Of a DNA stretch of 64,000 nt, positions 52,486 through 60,396 are shown one piece after another (the stretch's first letter is position 1; each line of letters starts with the position of its first letter). Source of the DNA: Chryseobacterium sp. R2A-55 (lineage in GTDB: Bacteria > Bacteroidota > Bacteroidia > Flavobacteriales > Weeksellaceae); contig NZ_JACBFP010000001.1 in NCBI RefSeq assembly GCF_021401085.1, positions 124,001 through 188,000 of the forward strand, in the 5' to 3' direction. The translations under genes and the position numbers were made by a program. Under the pieces are notes generated by a model. That model saw only the letters and a list, made by a program, of their open reading frames with translations. It ran no database searches and was not told where the DNA came from.

Positions 52486-52725
52486 TTGAAAACCACTTTC
52501 AACAAAATCATTTCATTTCCTTTGGTAGTTCTTATCAGAATTTACCAATGGACGATTTCGCCCTTGCTTCCAAAAAACTGCCGTTATGAACCAACCTGCT
52601 CTCACTACATGCTGGAAGCGCTTCAAGTTCACGGCATTTTCAAGGGATTTTTTTTGGGTGTGAAAAGGATTTTGCGCTGTCATCCATGGGGAGGACAAGG
52701 TTACGATCCAGTGCCGAAGAAATGA
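52486..52725 (+). CDS. yidD: Membrane protein insertion efficiency factor YidD
   Basis: YidD is a small membrane-associated helper of YidC-dependent insertion. The typical motif set is present: [12 protein letters not shown], the Cys-containing [14 protein letters not shown] with the Cys pair (RYxPTCSxY) and the end [17 protein letters not shown]. The frame is open upstream to 52432, but the -7 box at 52471 falls inside that part. The start is therefore best placed at TTG 52486, giving 79 residues, which fits the family's usual 70-85. The stop codon is at 52725. The lgt gene follows 134 bases later. Confidence 0.9.
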   Translation: MKTTFNKIISFPLVVLIRIYQWTISPLLPKNCRYEPTCSHYMLEALQVHGIFKGFFLGVKRILRCHPWGGQGYDPVPKK

Positions 52726-52859
52726 GTTGGGCGGTTGAAGAATTGGAGTTTTTGATACTGGCTGAGTCTCGGTTAAAGAAAGTTATGGTTGGGAAACAAC
52801 ATCAATTCTAGTTCGAAATTCGAAATTAGTAAAAAGAAATAATTATAAAAAAATAGTTT

Positions 52860-53729
52860 ATGCTGACATTTTTATACACCACTTGGGATCCATCTACCGG
52901 AATTCATCTGGGTCCAATCACGCTTCATTATTACAGTTTGATGTTTATTTTGGCGTTTGGACTGGGTTATGTCATCATGGCGAAAATCTTCAGGATTGAC
53001 AATGTAAACCAAAAATACCTGGAACCGCTTTTCACATGGACTTTGGTGGGGACAATTTTTGGAGCGAGATTAGGACACGTTATTTTTTATCAGCCAGAAC
53101 TTTTTAAGGAAGACTTTTGGTCGGTTTTTTTGCCCATCAGAACCAAACCACAACTTGAATTCAGCGGTTTTTCAGGATTGGCGAGTCATGGCGCCACAAT
53201 CGCGTTGATTTTTACGACCCTGTATTATTCCTACAAAATCATCAGAAAAAATCCATTTTGGGTTTATGACCGGATTGGTATCGTAGTTGCTTTGGGTGGT
53301 GCGTTCGTGCGGATTGGCAATTTTTTCAATTCGGAAATCATTGGAAAACCTGCACCGGAAAACTCGCCTTTCGCGGTTCTTTTTCCACAGCAAAGTTCGG
53401 AATATGGAGCAATCGTGGCACGTTATCCGACCCAACTTTTTGAGGCGACAGGATATTTCTTACTATTTGTTTTGCTTTGGATTCTTTACCGTTACACCAA
53501 CAAAAAATATCAGCAGGGATGGTTGTTTGGATTGTTTTTCATCATTCTTTGGGCTGTGAGATTTTTCGTGGAATTTTTGAAGGAACCACAAGGAGACGAG
53601 TTCATCACATTTGCGGGGTTAAATACCGGACAAATTCTTTCGATTCCTTTTATGCTGGCTGGTTTCGTTATTCTGTTCACGGCAAAAAACCGCACCATTA
53701 CAGAGGATGAAAACGAAAAACCAGAGTAA
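52860..53729 (+). CDS. lgt: Prolipoprotein diacylglyceryl transferase
   Basis: Lgt adds the diacylglyceryl group to the lipobox Cys of prolipoproteins in the inner membrane, so it serves the many lipoproteins in this window. It has 289 residues and about seven membrane helices. The signature GARLGHVIFYQPE and GLASHGATIAL precede the family's key motif GGAFVRIGNFFNSEIIG. Later comes YPTQLFEATGYF and RFFVEFLKEPQGDE. It ends six bases before the stop of the convergent nnrDE gene. Confidence 0.96.
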   Translation: MLTFLYTTWDPSTGIHLGPITLHYYSLMFILAFGLGYVIMAKIFRIDNVNQKYLEPLFTWTLVGTIFGARLGHVIFYQPELFKEDFWSVFLPIRTKPQLEFSGFSGLASHGATIALIFTTLYYSYKIIRKNPFWVYDRIGIVVALGGAFVRIGNFFNSEIIGKPAPENSPFAVLFPQQSSEYGAIVARYPTQLFEATGYFLLFVLLWILYRYTNKKYQQGWLFGLFFIILWAVRFFVEFLKEPQGDEFITFAGLNTGQILSIPFMLAGFVILFTAKNRTITEDENEKPE

Positions 53730-53735
53730 TCCAAA

Positions 53736-55232
53736 CTATTCCAAAATTTTGAACGCATTTCCCAATTCCTCAACCAAATCAGAAGGAAGTACCGCTTCTT
53801 TTGAGTGTATTTCCGCAGCCAAATCTCCGGCTTTTCCGTGGAGCCAAACTCCGAAAATCGCCGCATTTTTGGGGGAATAATTTTGGGCTAAAAGAGAAGT
53901 GATGATTCCCAGCAAAACGTCTCCACTTCCCCCTTTTGCCATGCCGGAATTTCCAGTGATATTGTAAAAAACATGATTTTCCGGAGTGATGATTTGGGTG
54001 TGGTGATCTTTCAAAACTATGTAGATTCCAAGTTCTGCAGATTTCTGTTGAGCGAGTTCCAGTCTTTCAAATGAGTTTTGTGTCTTGCCAAAAAGCCTTG
54101 CAAATTCTTTCGGATGTGGTGTAATGATAGAGTTTTTCGGTATCAACTTTAGATACTCGGAATTTTTGGAAACAATATTCAGCGCATCCGCATCCAGAAC
54201 CAAAGGTTTCCGGTAATTTTTCAAAAACTCTAAATAGGCAATTTCTGTCTCCGGATCAGTTCCCAAACCGGGACCGATTCCAATAAACGAATCCTCCTCC
54301 ACCTCAAAATGTGAAATATAATTTTCGCCACCATATAAAAACATGGCTTCAGGACAGGTGGTCTGAAGGATTTCATAACCGCATTTCGGCGCAAGTGTGA
54401 AAGTAAGTCCACTCCCCGATTTCAAAGCCGATTTCGTGGCCAGAACGGCCGCTCCCATTTTTCCGAAACTTCCCGCCGCAATGGTGGTCTTTCCAAAAAT
54501 TCCTTTGTGGGAAAAATCGTTTCTCGGAGTAAAGATTCCTTTAATTATAGATTTATCAACGACCCATTTCTGCGAAGGTTCCTTTTCAATAAATTTTTGG
54601 CTCAAACCGATATCCAGAACGTTAATCTTTCCACAAAAAATTCCGGTTTCAGGATGAAGAAAAGTTTTTTTCCAAAACTGAAAACTCAAAGTTTCATCGG
54701 CCTTAAAAACAGCAGAACCCTCTTCAAAAATTTGATCTGCAAATAAACCCGACGGAATATCAATTGAAATTTTAGGAAATGAAAGTTGATTGAGAAACTG
54801 CACGATTTCAGCTGATTTACCTTCCAGCTTTCGGTTGAGTCCGGTTCCGAACAGCGCATCGATAATTACCGATTTTGCACCAAATTGAAATTCTTTAACT
54901 TCATTAAAACCGAAAACACCGATTCCGGAAATATCTTTCACTTTATTCAGATTAATTTCAGCGTTTTTGGAGCATTTTTTTTGGTCTTTGTCTATGAATA
55001 CGTTCACATCAAAACCGCATTGATAAAGCATTCGCGCCATTGCAAAACCATCGCCGCCATTGTTTCCATTTCCACAAAAAATAAAAAAGGAAGGGTCATC
55101 ATCAGTATTTCTCAAAAGCCAATCGACACAGGATTTGGCCGCTCTCTCCATCAGATCAATTGACAAAACCGGTTCATTTTGGATGGTATCCAAATCACAT
55201 TTCCGAATCTGTTCCGCACTGAATATCTTCAT
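53736..55232 (-). CDS. nnrDE: Bifunctional NAD(P)H-hydrate epimerase / ADP-dependent dehydratase
   Basis: The 498-residue fusion repairs hydrated NAD(P)H. The N-terminal epimerase domain (1 to about 210) shows FIFCGNGNNGGDGFAMARML and VIIDALFGTGL. The C-terminal ADP-dependent dehydratase domain (about 225-498) shows FTPRNDFSHKGIFGKTTIAAG, GIGPGLGTD, VLDADALN, TPHPKEFARL and the ADP-binding GNSGMAKGGSGDVLLGII. Such fused YjeF proteins are the rule in Bacteria. It is convergent with lgt and divergent from mscL. Confidence 0.95.
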   Translation of the reverse strand: MKIFSAEQIRKCDLDTIQNEPVLSIDLMERAAKSCVDWLLRNTDDDPSFFIFCGNGNNGGDGFAMARMLYQCGFDVNVFIDKDQKKCSKNAEINLNKVKDISGIGVFGFNEVKEFQFGAKSVIIDALFGTGLNRKLEGKSAEIVQFLNQLSFPKISIDIPSGLFADQIFEEGSAVFKADETLSFQFWKKTFLHPETGIFCGKINVLDIGLSQKFIEKEPSQKWVVDKSIIKGIFTPRNDFSHKGIFGKTTIAAGSFGKMGAAVLATKSALKSGSGLTFTLAPKCGYEILQTTCPEAMFLYGGENYISHFEVEEDSFIGIGPGLGTDPETEIAYLEFLKNYRKPLVLDADALNIVSKNSEYLKLIPKNSIITPHPKEFARLFGKTQNSFERLELAQQKSAELGIYIVLKDHHTQIITPENHVFYNITGNSGMAKGGSGDVLLGIITSLLAQNYSPKNAAIFGVWLHGKAGDLAAEIHSKEAVLPSDLVEELGNAFKILE

Positions 55233-55339
55233 CTGATGTCTGGTTTTTATTCATTAAAGTTAATGAAATTTTCGGACCGTAGTTCGAGCAAACGTTGAAA
55301 TTTTTTAAAAAATCTACCTATTTGTTCAAATTAATTTAA

Positions 55340-55347
55340 TAAATTTG
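55340..55347 (+). promoter_or_regulatory. -7 promoter element for mscL
   Basis: TAAATTTG is a perfect TAnnTTTG word, with a TTTG 15 bases upstream at 55321-55324. The ATG is at 55374. Confidence 0.55.
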
Positions 55348-55373
55348 TTAGAATAACAATAAAAAGATAAATT

Positions 55374-55742
55374 ATGGGATTTGTACAAGAATTTAAAGAT
55401 TTTGCCATAAAAGGCAATGTAGTTGATTTAGCAGTTGCCGTAATCATTGGTGGAGCATTTGGAAAAATCGTTTCCTCGTTTGTTGCCGATGTGATTACTC
55501 CATTAATTTTGAATCCAGCGCTGAAAGCGGCAGGAGCCGAAAACGTGGCAAAACTGACATGGAACGGGGTCACTTACGGAAACTTTCTGGCCGCAGTGAT
55601 TGACTTTATTTGCATTGCTTTGGTACTTTTCATCATGATTAAAGGTATCAACAAAATCCAGAAAAAGGCAGAAGTGGCGCCACCCGGACCCACTGAAGAT
55701 CAAAAATTGTTGACAGAAATCCGGGATTTACTCAAAAAATAA
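55374..55742 (+). CDS. mscL: Large-conductance mechanosensitive channel
   Basis: MscL opens under membrane tension to release solutes on osmotic downshock. The 122-residue protein has the characteristic start FVQEFKDFAIKGNVVDLAVAVIIGGAFGKIV, quoted in part, with the pore-lining first helix. A periplasmic loop with LTWNGVTYGNF, the second helix FICIALVLFIMIKGINKI and a charged C-terminal helix EDQKLLTEIRDLLKK follow. It is monocistronic with its own promoter and the terminator at 55771. Confidence 0.96.
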   Translation: MGFVQEFKDFAIKGNVVDLAVAVIIGGAFGKIVSSFVADVITPLILNPALKAAGAENVAKLTWNGVTYGNFLAAVIDFICIALVLFIMIKGINKIQKKAEVAPPGPTEDQKLLTEIRDLLKK

Positions 55743-55770
55743 TTGGAATTTCTGTGAAATAATAAATCCG

Positions 55771-55796
55771 GTCCGAATTTTTTTCGGGCTTTTTTA
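55771..55796 (+). terminator. Terminator of mscL
   Basis: GTCCGAA (55771-55777) pairs with TTCGGGC (55783-55789) around five T, followed by a T tract. Confidence 0.7.
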
Positions 55797-55798
55797 TT

Positions 55799-56320
55799 TT
55801 ATTTTTCTGCTTTCAGCTGATCAATTTTCTCCTGAATTTCGGGGTCACTTGGGTGGATTGCGTAGTATTTGGCAATTCCTCCTTTCTGGTCGATCACCAT
55901 GAATCTGGGAACCCAGTTCAAATCGATGAAATTATTGAAATTATTCTTCCAGCCTTCATCAAACCAATAGTTTTCGTTTTCTGCGATTCCATATTTTTCC
56001 AGACCTCTTTTCCATTGTTCATGGCTTCTGTCCAAAGAAAAATACACAAAGTCAATTTCGGGATTTTTCTGTTTCAGTTCAGTAGTTGCAGGCAGTGCGA
56101 GAATACAGTCTCTACACCAGCTTGCCCAAAAATCGATGATCACAATCCGTCCCTGATGTTTTTTCAGCACTTCTGAAATAGAAAGTTTTTTCCCTTCGAG
56201 GTCTACTATTTTTTGCATCAAAGCTGCTTTCGAAAATTCGGTTTTACTGATTTTCGGAACTTTCTGTCCCCAAACAGTAATCGAAAACATCAACAAAAAA
56301 ACTGCAATTACATTTTTCAT
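55799..56320 (-). CDS. TlpA-like secreted thioredoxin-family protein
   Basis: The 173-residue protein has a signal peptide ending about VWGQ19, so it works in the periplasm. The thioredoxin fold shows the redox motif as WASWCRDC and the cis-Pro as WVPRFMV. TlpA/ResA-like proteins reduce or shuffle disulfides. The RD in the CxxC differs from the more usual VP or GP and may tune the redox potential. The start codon overlaps the stop of the alpha-amylase gene by four bases (ATGA), so the pair is translationally coupled. Confidence 0.88.
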   Translation of the reverse strand: MKNVIAVFLLMFSITVWGQKVPKISKTEFSKAALMQKIVDLEGKKLSISEVLKKHQGRIVIIDFWASWCRDCILALPATTELKQKNPEIDFVYFSLDRSHEQWKRGLEKYGIAENENYWFDEGWKNNFNNFIDLNWVPRFMVIDQKGGIAKYYAIHPSDPEIQEKIDQLKAEK

Positions 56321-57948
56321 AGCTCCTTTTTTTCGAATAATACAATAGATGAATTTGTTTCAATGATTGCTTTCCCATTTCTCACGGTTGTTGTAATTCC
56401 AGAATAAGCATCTCTTAATTTTGTTCCGTCCTCAAAAATACCGGAGGTTGAAATTTCTTTTAAGCCCGGTTTTAAATCCAATCCCACTAAAACTTTATCC
56501 TGATTAAAAGTTCTGGTAAACCAGTATGGCGATTGAGAAATCATTTGATGAACTCCCGCTCCAACTGCAGGATGATTGGCCCGGAATTTCCCGAGTTTTT
56601 GATAGTGAGTCAATAGCGCTTTCGTTTGCGGATTGGTTTTCACATCGATCCAGTTCATATTGGAGCGAAGATTGGCGTCACCTTCTGCCCCGGTTACCAT
56701 CAAAGGTCGCGCAGTTTCATCACCGTAGTAAATCTGCGAAATTCCAGGAGTCAGAAGCAGCTTAGTTCCGCTTTCGAAGCTTTTCCTCCTTTCTTTGTCA
56801 AAAGGCCAACTGTCATCATGCGAGGAAAGATAATTCAAAACGGTTTTCCCACCTAAATCTGAATGTAAAAGTTGGGAATAGTTAGAAAAAATCTCTTCAT
56901 AAGATTTGTTTGCATCACCTTTAAAATCAAAATTGATCAGCGATTTGAAACCGTTTTGGTAATAGTTTACCTTTTTGTCACCAAAGTCGTAGAATTGTTT
57001 TTGTGAAATTCCGTAACCATAGACTTCGCCCACCATAAAAAATAAGTTTTGATCCAAAACTTTTGACGGATTATTTGTTTTGTAAGTTTCAAATGCTTCC
57101 TGGCAGACTTTCTGGAAGTCTTTCCAAACATCCTCATTCGTATGTTTCACGGTATCCACACGATATCCATCAATTCCAAATTCCTGCACATAGTCGGCAA
57201 GCCATTTCATGATGTAATATTTTGGTGCTTTCGGATAACCTGTTCTTTCGAAAAAATCCTTCAGTGATTGCATTTCCGCTTCGTACCTTCCCTCATTTTT
57301 CCATTTATCGACGAGCATTTGTGGAAGGTCAACGGATGCATTAGATTCCGTCAAAATGTCAGGAAGATTCGCCACCAAAGTGCATGCAGTGGTATTTTCG
57401 TAATTGGTGTATTTACATTGAGGCGCAGTTCGCACCCACGAATTCGGAAAAACGACATCCGGACCGGTAACCGGACCGGTATGATTAATGACCGCATCCA
57501 GAACGATTCGAATTCCCTTTCTATGGGCTTTTTCCACCAGCTCTTTCAAATCTGCCTTCGTTCCAAAATTGGGATCCAGAATTGTCCAGTCTTTTGCCCA
57601 GTAACCATGGAATCCATAAGTTTTCCCGGTTCCTTCATCAGTAGCGCCATGAATTTGTTCCACTAAAGGGGTCATCCAAATCGCATTAATTCCCAAATCT
57701 GAAAAATAATTATCATCTATTTTCTGAATGACTCCGCGCAAATCACCGCCTTCAAAACCTCTAAGCACAGCTGCTTTCTCTGTTCTTCCAAAATTCACAT
57801 CATTGGATCGGTCGCCATTTTGGAATCGGTCGGTCAAAAGGAAATACATATTTGCACCTTCCCAAGAGAACGGTTGCTGCGTTGTTTTCTGTAAACTGGA
57901 GCAGGAAGCCAAAAAAGCCAATCCCGCAATGAGAAATAATCTTTTCAT
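56317..57948 (-). CDS. Alpha-amylase family glycoside hydrolase, lipoprotein
   Basis: The 543-residue GH13 enzyme has a lipoprotein signal with Cys16 (FLASCSSLQ), so it is membrane-anchored. The TIM-barrel signatures are there: region I DAVINHTG, region II GIDGYRVDTVKH with the nucleophile Asp, region III MVGEVYGYG with the acid Glu, and region IV LSSHDDSWP. A C-terminal beta domain follows. It should cleave alpha-glucans such as starch or maltodextrin. No susCD pair or other glycan genes are beside it, so it is not part of a visible utilisation locus. Confidence 0.93.
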   Translation of the reverse strand: MKRLFLIAGLAFLASCSSLQKTTQQPFSWEGANMYFLLTDRFQNGDRSNDVNFGRTEKAAVLRGFEGGDLRGVIQKIDDNYFSDLGINAIWMTPLVEQIHGATDEGTGKTYGFHGYWAKDWTILDPNFGTKADLKELVEKAHRKGIRIVLDAVINHTGPVTGPDVVFPNSWVRTAPQCKYTNYENTTACTLVANLPDILTESNASVDLPQMLVDKWKNEGRYEAEMQSLKDFFERTGYPKAPKYYIMKWLADYVQEFGIDGYRVDTVKHTNEDVWKDFQKVCQEAFETYKTNNPSKVLDQNLFFMVGEVYGYGISQKQFYDFGDKKVNYYQNGFKSLINFDFKGDANKSYEEIFSNYSQLLHSDLGGKTVLNYLSSHDDSWPFDKERRKSFESGTKLLLTPGISQIYYGDETARPLMVTGAEGDANLRSNMNWIDVKTNPQTKALLTHYQKLGKFRANHPAVGAGVHQMISQSPYWFTRTFNQDKVLVGLDLKPGLKEISTSGIFEDGTKLRDAYSGITTTVRNGKAIIETNSSIVLFEKKEL

Positions 57949-58020
57949 GCCTTTTTTTATGGTTTATAAAGGTAAATCAATTGCAAATCACAATAAAATC
58001 ATTTCCAATTTTGATTGTAT

Positions 58021-58039
58021 TTTAACATTAATTTAACAT
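58021..58039 (+). promoter_or_regulatory. Perfect 11-bp-phased TTTAACAT direct repeat upstream of the FkbM gene
   Basis: TTTAACAT at 58021-58028 recurs at 58032-58039, exactly 11 bases later. It ends 7 bases before the -7 box at 58047. The repeat unit TTAAC is the same as in the porX upstream region. It is a candidate binding site for an OmpR/PhoB-family activator. Confidence 0.45.
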
Positions 58040-58046
58040 ATTTTGT

Positions 58047-58054
58047 TATATTTG
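58047..58054 (+). promoter_or_regulatory. -7 promoter element for the FkbM-flippase operon
   Basis: TATATTTG is a perfect TAnnTTTG word, 21 bases before the ATG at 58076. Confidence 0.55.
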
Positions 58055-58075
58055 CCTTGTTAATCTAGAAATTGA

Positions 58076-58888
58076 ATGACCATTTATCAGAAGATTGCTG
58101 AGAAATTACAGTTTATACTGCCTAAATTCTATAAGGAAAGATATTTCAAGAAATTGGAAGATCTGTCTGCCGGTAATTTTTCTGAGAAGAACATGGAGCC
58201 GGAATTGATCTGGATCAAAGATTATCTGCCGAAAAACGCAGTATTTTTCGATATTGGTGCCAATGTAGGTTCCTACATTTACCGAGTTGAACAGCGGATT
58301 CCACCGAAAAATATCTACGCTTTCGAACCCAACCCAAAACTTTTTGCCCGCCTGCAACGGATATTTCCGAAAGTGAATCTTTTTCCGATCGCATTGTCCG
58401 ATAAAAATGAAACGGCCATGTTCAAGATTCCGGTGATTGATGGGAAAACCTACGATTCGCGAGGAACTTTGCACACTGATTTTTCGGAAGTTGGCGAAGA
58501 AAAAAAACTCACCCGGCAAGTGAAAGTCATGAAACTGGATGATTGGGCAGAAAATCAAAGCTTGAACCGGCTTGATTTCATAAAAATCGATGTGGAAGGA
58601 AATGAAATGGAAACTTTGCATGGTGCCAAAAATACCATCAAAAAATTTCGCCCGGTTCTGATGGTGGAAATGGAACAAAGACACCACGAAAAGCCTTTGC
58701 AGGAAATGGTTTCGGAAATAGAAACATGGGATTACACCGCGCATTTTATGAACCGTGAGAACTTTGGACTCAAAAAAATTGCTCCTGATTTTTTCGAAAT
58801 TCAGAAAAATAATATGCTGAAAAATAAAAGCGAATACATCAACAATATCGTTTTCGTGCCTAATTACCATAAAAAATTTAAGAAATGA
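58076..58888 (+). CDS. FkbM family methyltransferase
   Basis: The 270-residue protein starts at ATG 58076 and shows a SAM-binding motif VFFDIGANVGSYIYRVEQ, IYAFEPNPKLFARLQRIFP and the FkbM landmark LDFIKIDVEGNEMETLHGA. FkbM-type enzymes O-methylate sugars or other acceptors, often in surface polysaccharide loci. The downstream flippase starts in the last codons (ATGA overlap of four bases), indicating a shared glycan pathway. The repeat at 58021 and the -7 box form its promoter. Confidence 0.9.
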   Translation: MTIYQKIAEKLQFILPKFYKERYFKKLEDLSAGNFSEKNMEPELIWIKDYLPKNAVFFDIGANVGSYIYRVEQRIPPKNIYAFEPNPKLFARLQRIFPKVNLFPIALSDKNETAMFKIPVIDGKTYDSRGTLHTDFSEVGEEKKLTRQVKVMKLDDWAENQSLNRLDFIKIDVEGNEMETLHGAKNTIKKFRPVLMVEMEQRHHEKPLQEMVSEIETWDYTAHFMNRENFGLKKIAPDFFEIQKNNMLKNKSEYINNIVFVPNYHKKFKK

Positions 58889-60363
58889 GCGTAGTCGCAC
58901 GGCAAGGTTTCAAATATTCGCTGATTGGTTATTTCGGGTTTTTGCTCGGGACGTTTTCAGCGATTTTCATTTTTCCGCGGGACATGGAGTTCTACGGAAA
59001 ACTTCGCTACATTTTGCCGACGGCGGAAATGCTTTTGCCCATCGTGGTTTTTGGGATTTCTTTTTCGAATGTGAAATTCTTTCACCAAACGCAAAGAGAC
59101 GGAAAAAATCAAAATTTCCTCACGCTTTCTTTGGTTCAGGTGGCGATTAATTTTGCAGTTTTCACGTTGTTGTTTTTCGCGTTTTTCCTTATTTTTCCAC
59201 AGTTCAAAAGTCTTGAACTCTGGAAGATGAAGCGGTTGATTTTGCCATTAATTTTGGTTTTGGCACTTTCGGCGGTTTTCAATAAATACATCTCGAATTT
59301 CAAGAGAATCGTGGTTCCGAACATTTTCGAGAACATTTTCCCAAAACTAGCTAATTTAGGAGCATTCTGCCTGTTTTTCTGGCTTGGATTATCAGAGAAA
59401 GGTTCGTATGGTTTTTTCTTCGGAATGTACCTCGTTGCTTTTTTTGGCTATATTTTTTATGCCAATCAGCTGGAAAAAATCAAACCGGATTTCCGCACGG
59501 ATTACATGAAAAAAGATGGATTATGGAAAGAAGTTTTGACTTACAGTTTTTTCGGATTTCTAGGAAACATCGGAAATTACATCGCATTCCGGGTGGATAA
59601 TTTCATGATTGGCGAATTTCTGAATTTCGAGGAAAACGGAGTTTACAGCATTATTCTTTCGATTTTGTCCTTCATCATGATTCCCCAAATGGGACTGTTT
59701 AACATTTCGGCGCCCATCATCAACAAATCCATTGCAGAAGGTGATTTCCAGGAACTCGACCGGTTTCATAAGAAGACTTCGCTCAGTCTGTTTTTTCTCG
59801 GTACGGTGCTGTTTTCTTGTATTTTGGTCGGCTTTCCCTATCTCTGCGATTTTATCAAAAATGGCGACCAACTTCGGCAGGCGGAACCGGTGATCTGGAT
59901 TCTGGGATTCGCGATGCTTTTCGACTTGGCGACGGGTTTTAACGGTCACATTATTTCACTCTCCAAATATTACAAATTCACCATTGTGGTAATGCTCTTT
60001 TTGGCAATTACCACGATTTCACTGAACTGGCTTTTCCTCACGAAAACTCATCTCGGAATCATCGGAATAGCGATGGCTACAGCAATTTCGCTTACGCTTT
60101 TCAATGGAATCAAAATCGTGTTTAATTATGTAAAGTTTAATGTTTCGCCATTGAGCATCGAAATGATTTATGCAGCGATTATTTCCACCGTTGCCATTAC
60201 TGTTGCGATTATCTTGCCTGATTTCGACCGAAGCATCTGGAATCTGATTTATAAACCGACGGTCGTTTTGGGAATTATTTTTACCGGAAATTATTTTATG
60301 AATATTTTTCCCGTGGAAGATTATGTGAACCGGAGGTTTTTCCAAAGTTTGTTTAAATTCTGA
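58885..60363 (+). CDS. Polysaccharide/oligosaccharide flippase (Wzx/MATE-like)
   Basis: The 492-residue protein has about 12-14 hydrophobic helices distributed evenly, which is the MOP exporter layout (RfbX/Wzx). The N-terminus QGFKYSLIGYFGFLLGTFSAIF and the central FRVDNFMIGEFLNFEENGVYS, quoted in part, are typical of polysaccharide-biosynthesis flippases. Such proteins move undecaprenyl-linked sugar units across the inner membrane. It overlaps the FkbM gene by four bases and is the last gene of that operon; the next gene is on the other strand. Confidence 0.88.
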   Translation: MSVVARQGFKYSLIGYFGFLLGTFSAIFIFPRDMEFYGKLRYILPTAEMLLPIVVFGISFSNVKFFHQTQRDGKNQNFLTLSLVQVAINFAVFTLLFFAFFLIFPQFKSLELWKMKRLILPLILVLALSAVFNKYISNFKRIVVPNIFENIFPKLANLGAFCLFFWLGLSEKGSYGFFFGMYLVAFFGYIFYANQLEKIKPDFRTDYMKKDGLWKEVLTYSFFGFLGNIGNYIAFRVDNFMIGEFLNFEENGVYSIILSILSFIMIPQMGLFNISAPIINKSIAEGDFQELDRFHKKTSLSLFFLGTVLFSCILVGFPYLCDFIKNGDQLRQAEPVIWILGFAMLFDLATGFNGHIISLSKYYKFTIVVMLFLAITTISLNWLFLTKTHLGIIGIAMATAISLTLFNGIKIVFNYVKFNVSPLSIEMIYAAIISTVAITVAIILPDFDRSIWNLIYKPTVVLGIIFTGNYFMNIFPVEDYVNRRFFQSLFKF

Positions 60364-60396
60364 CTAGAGATTAGACTTATTGTCGGACGCAATATT

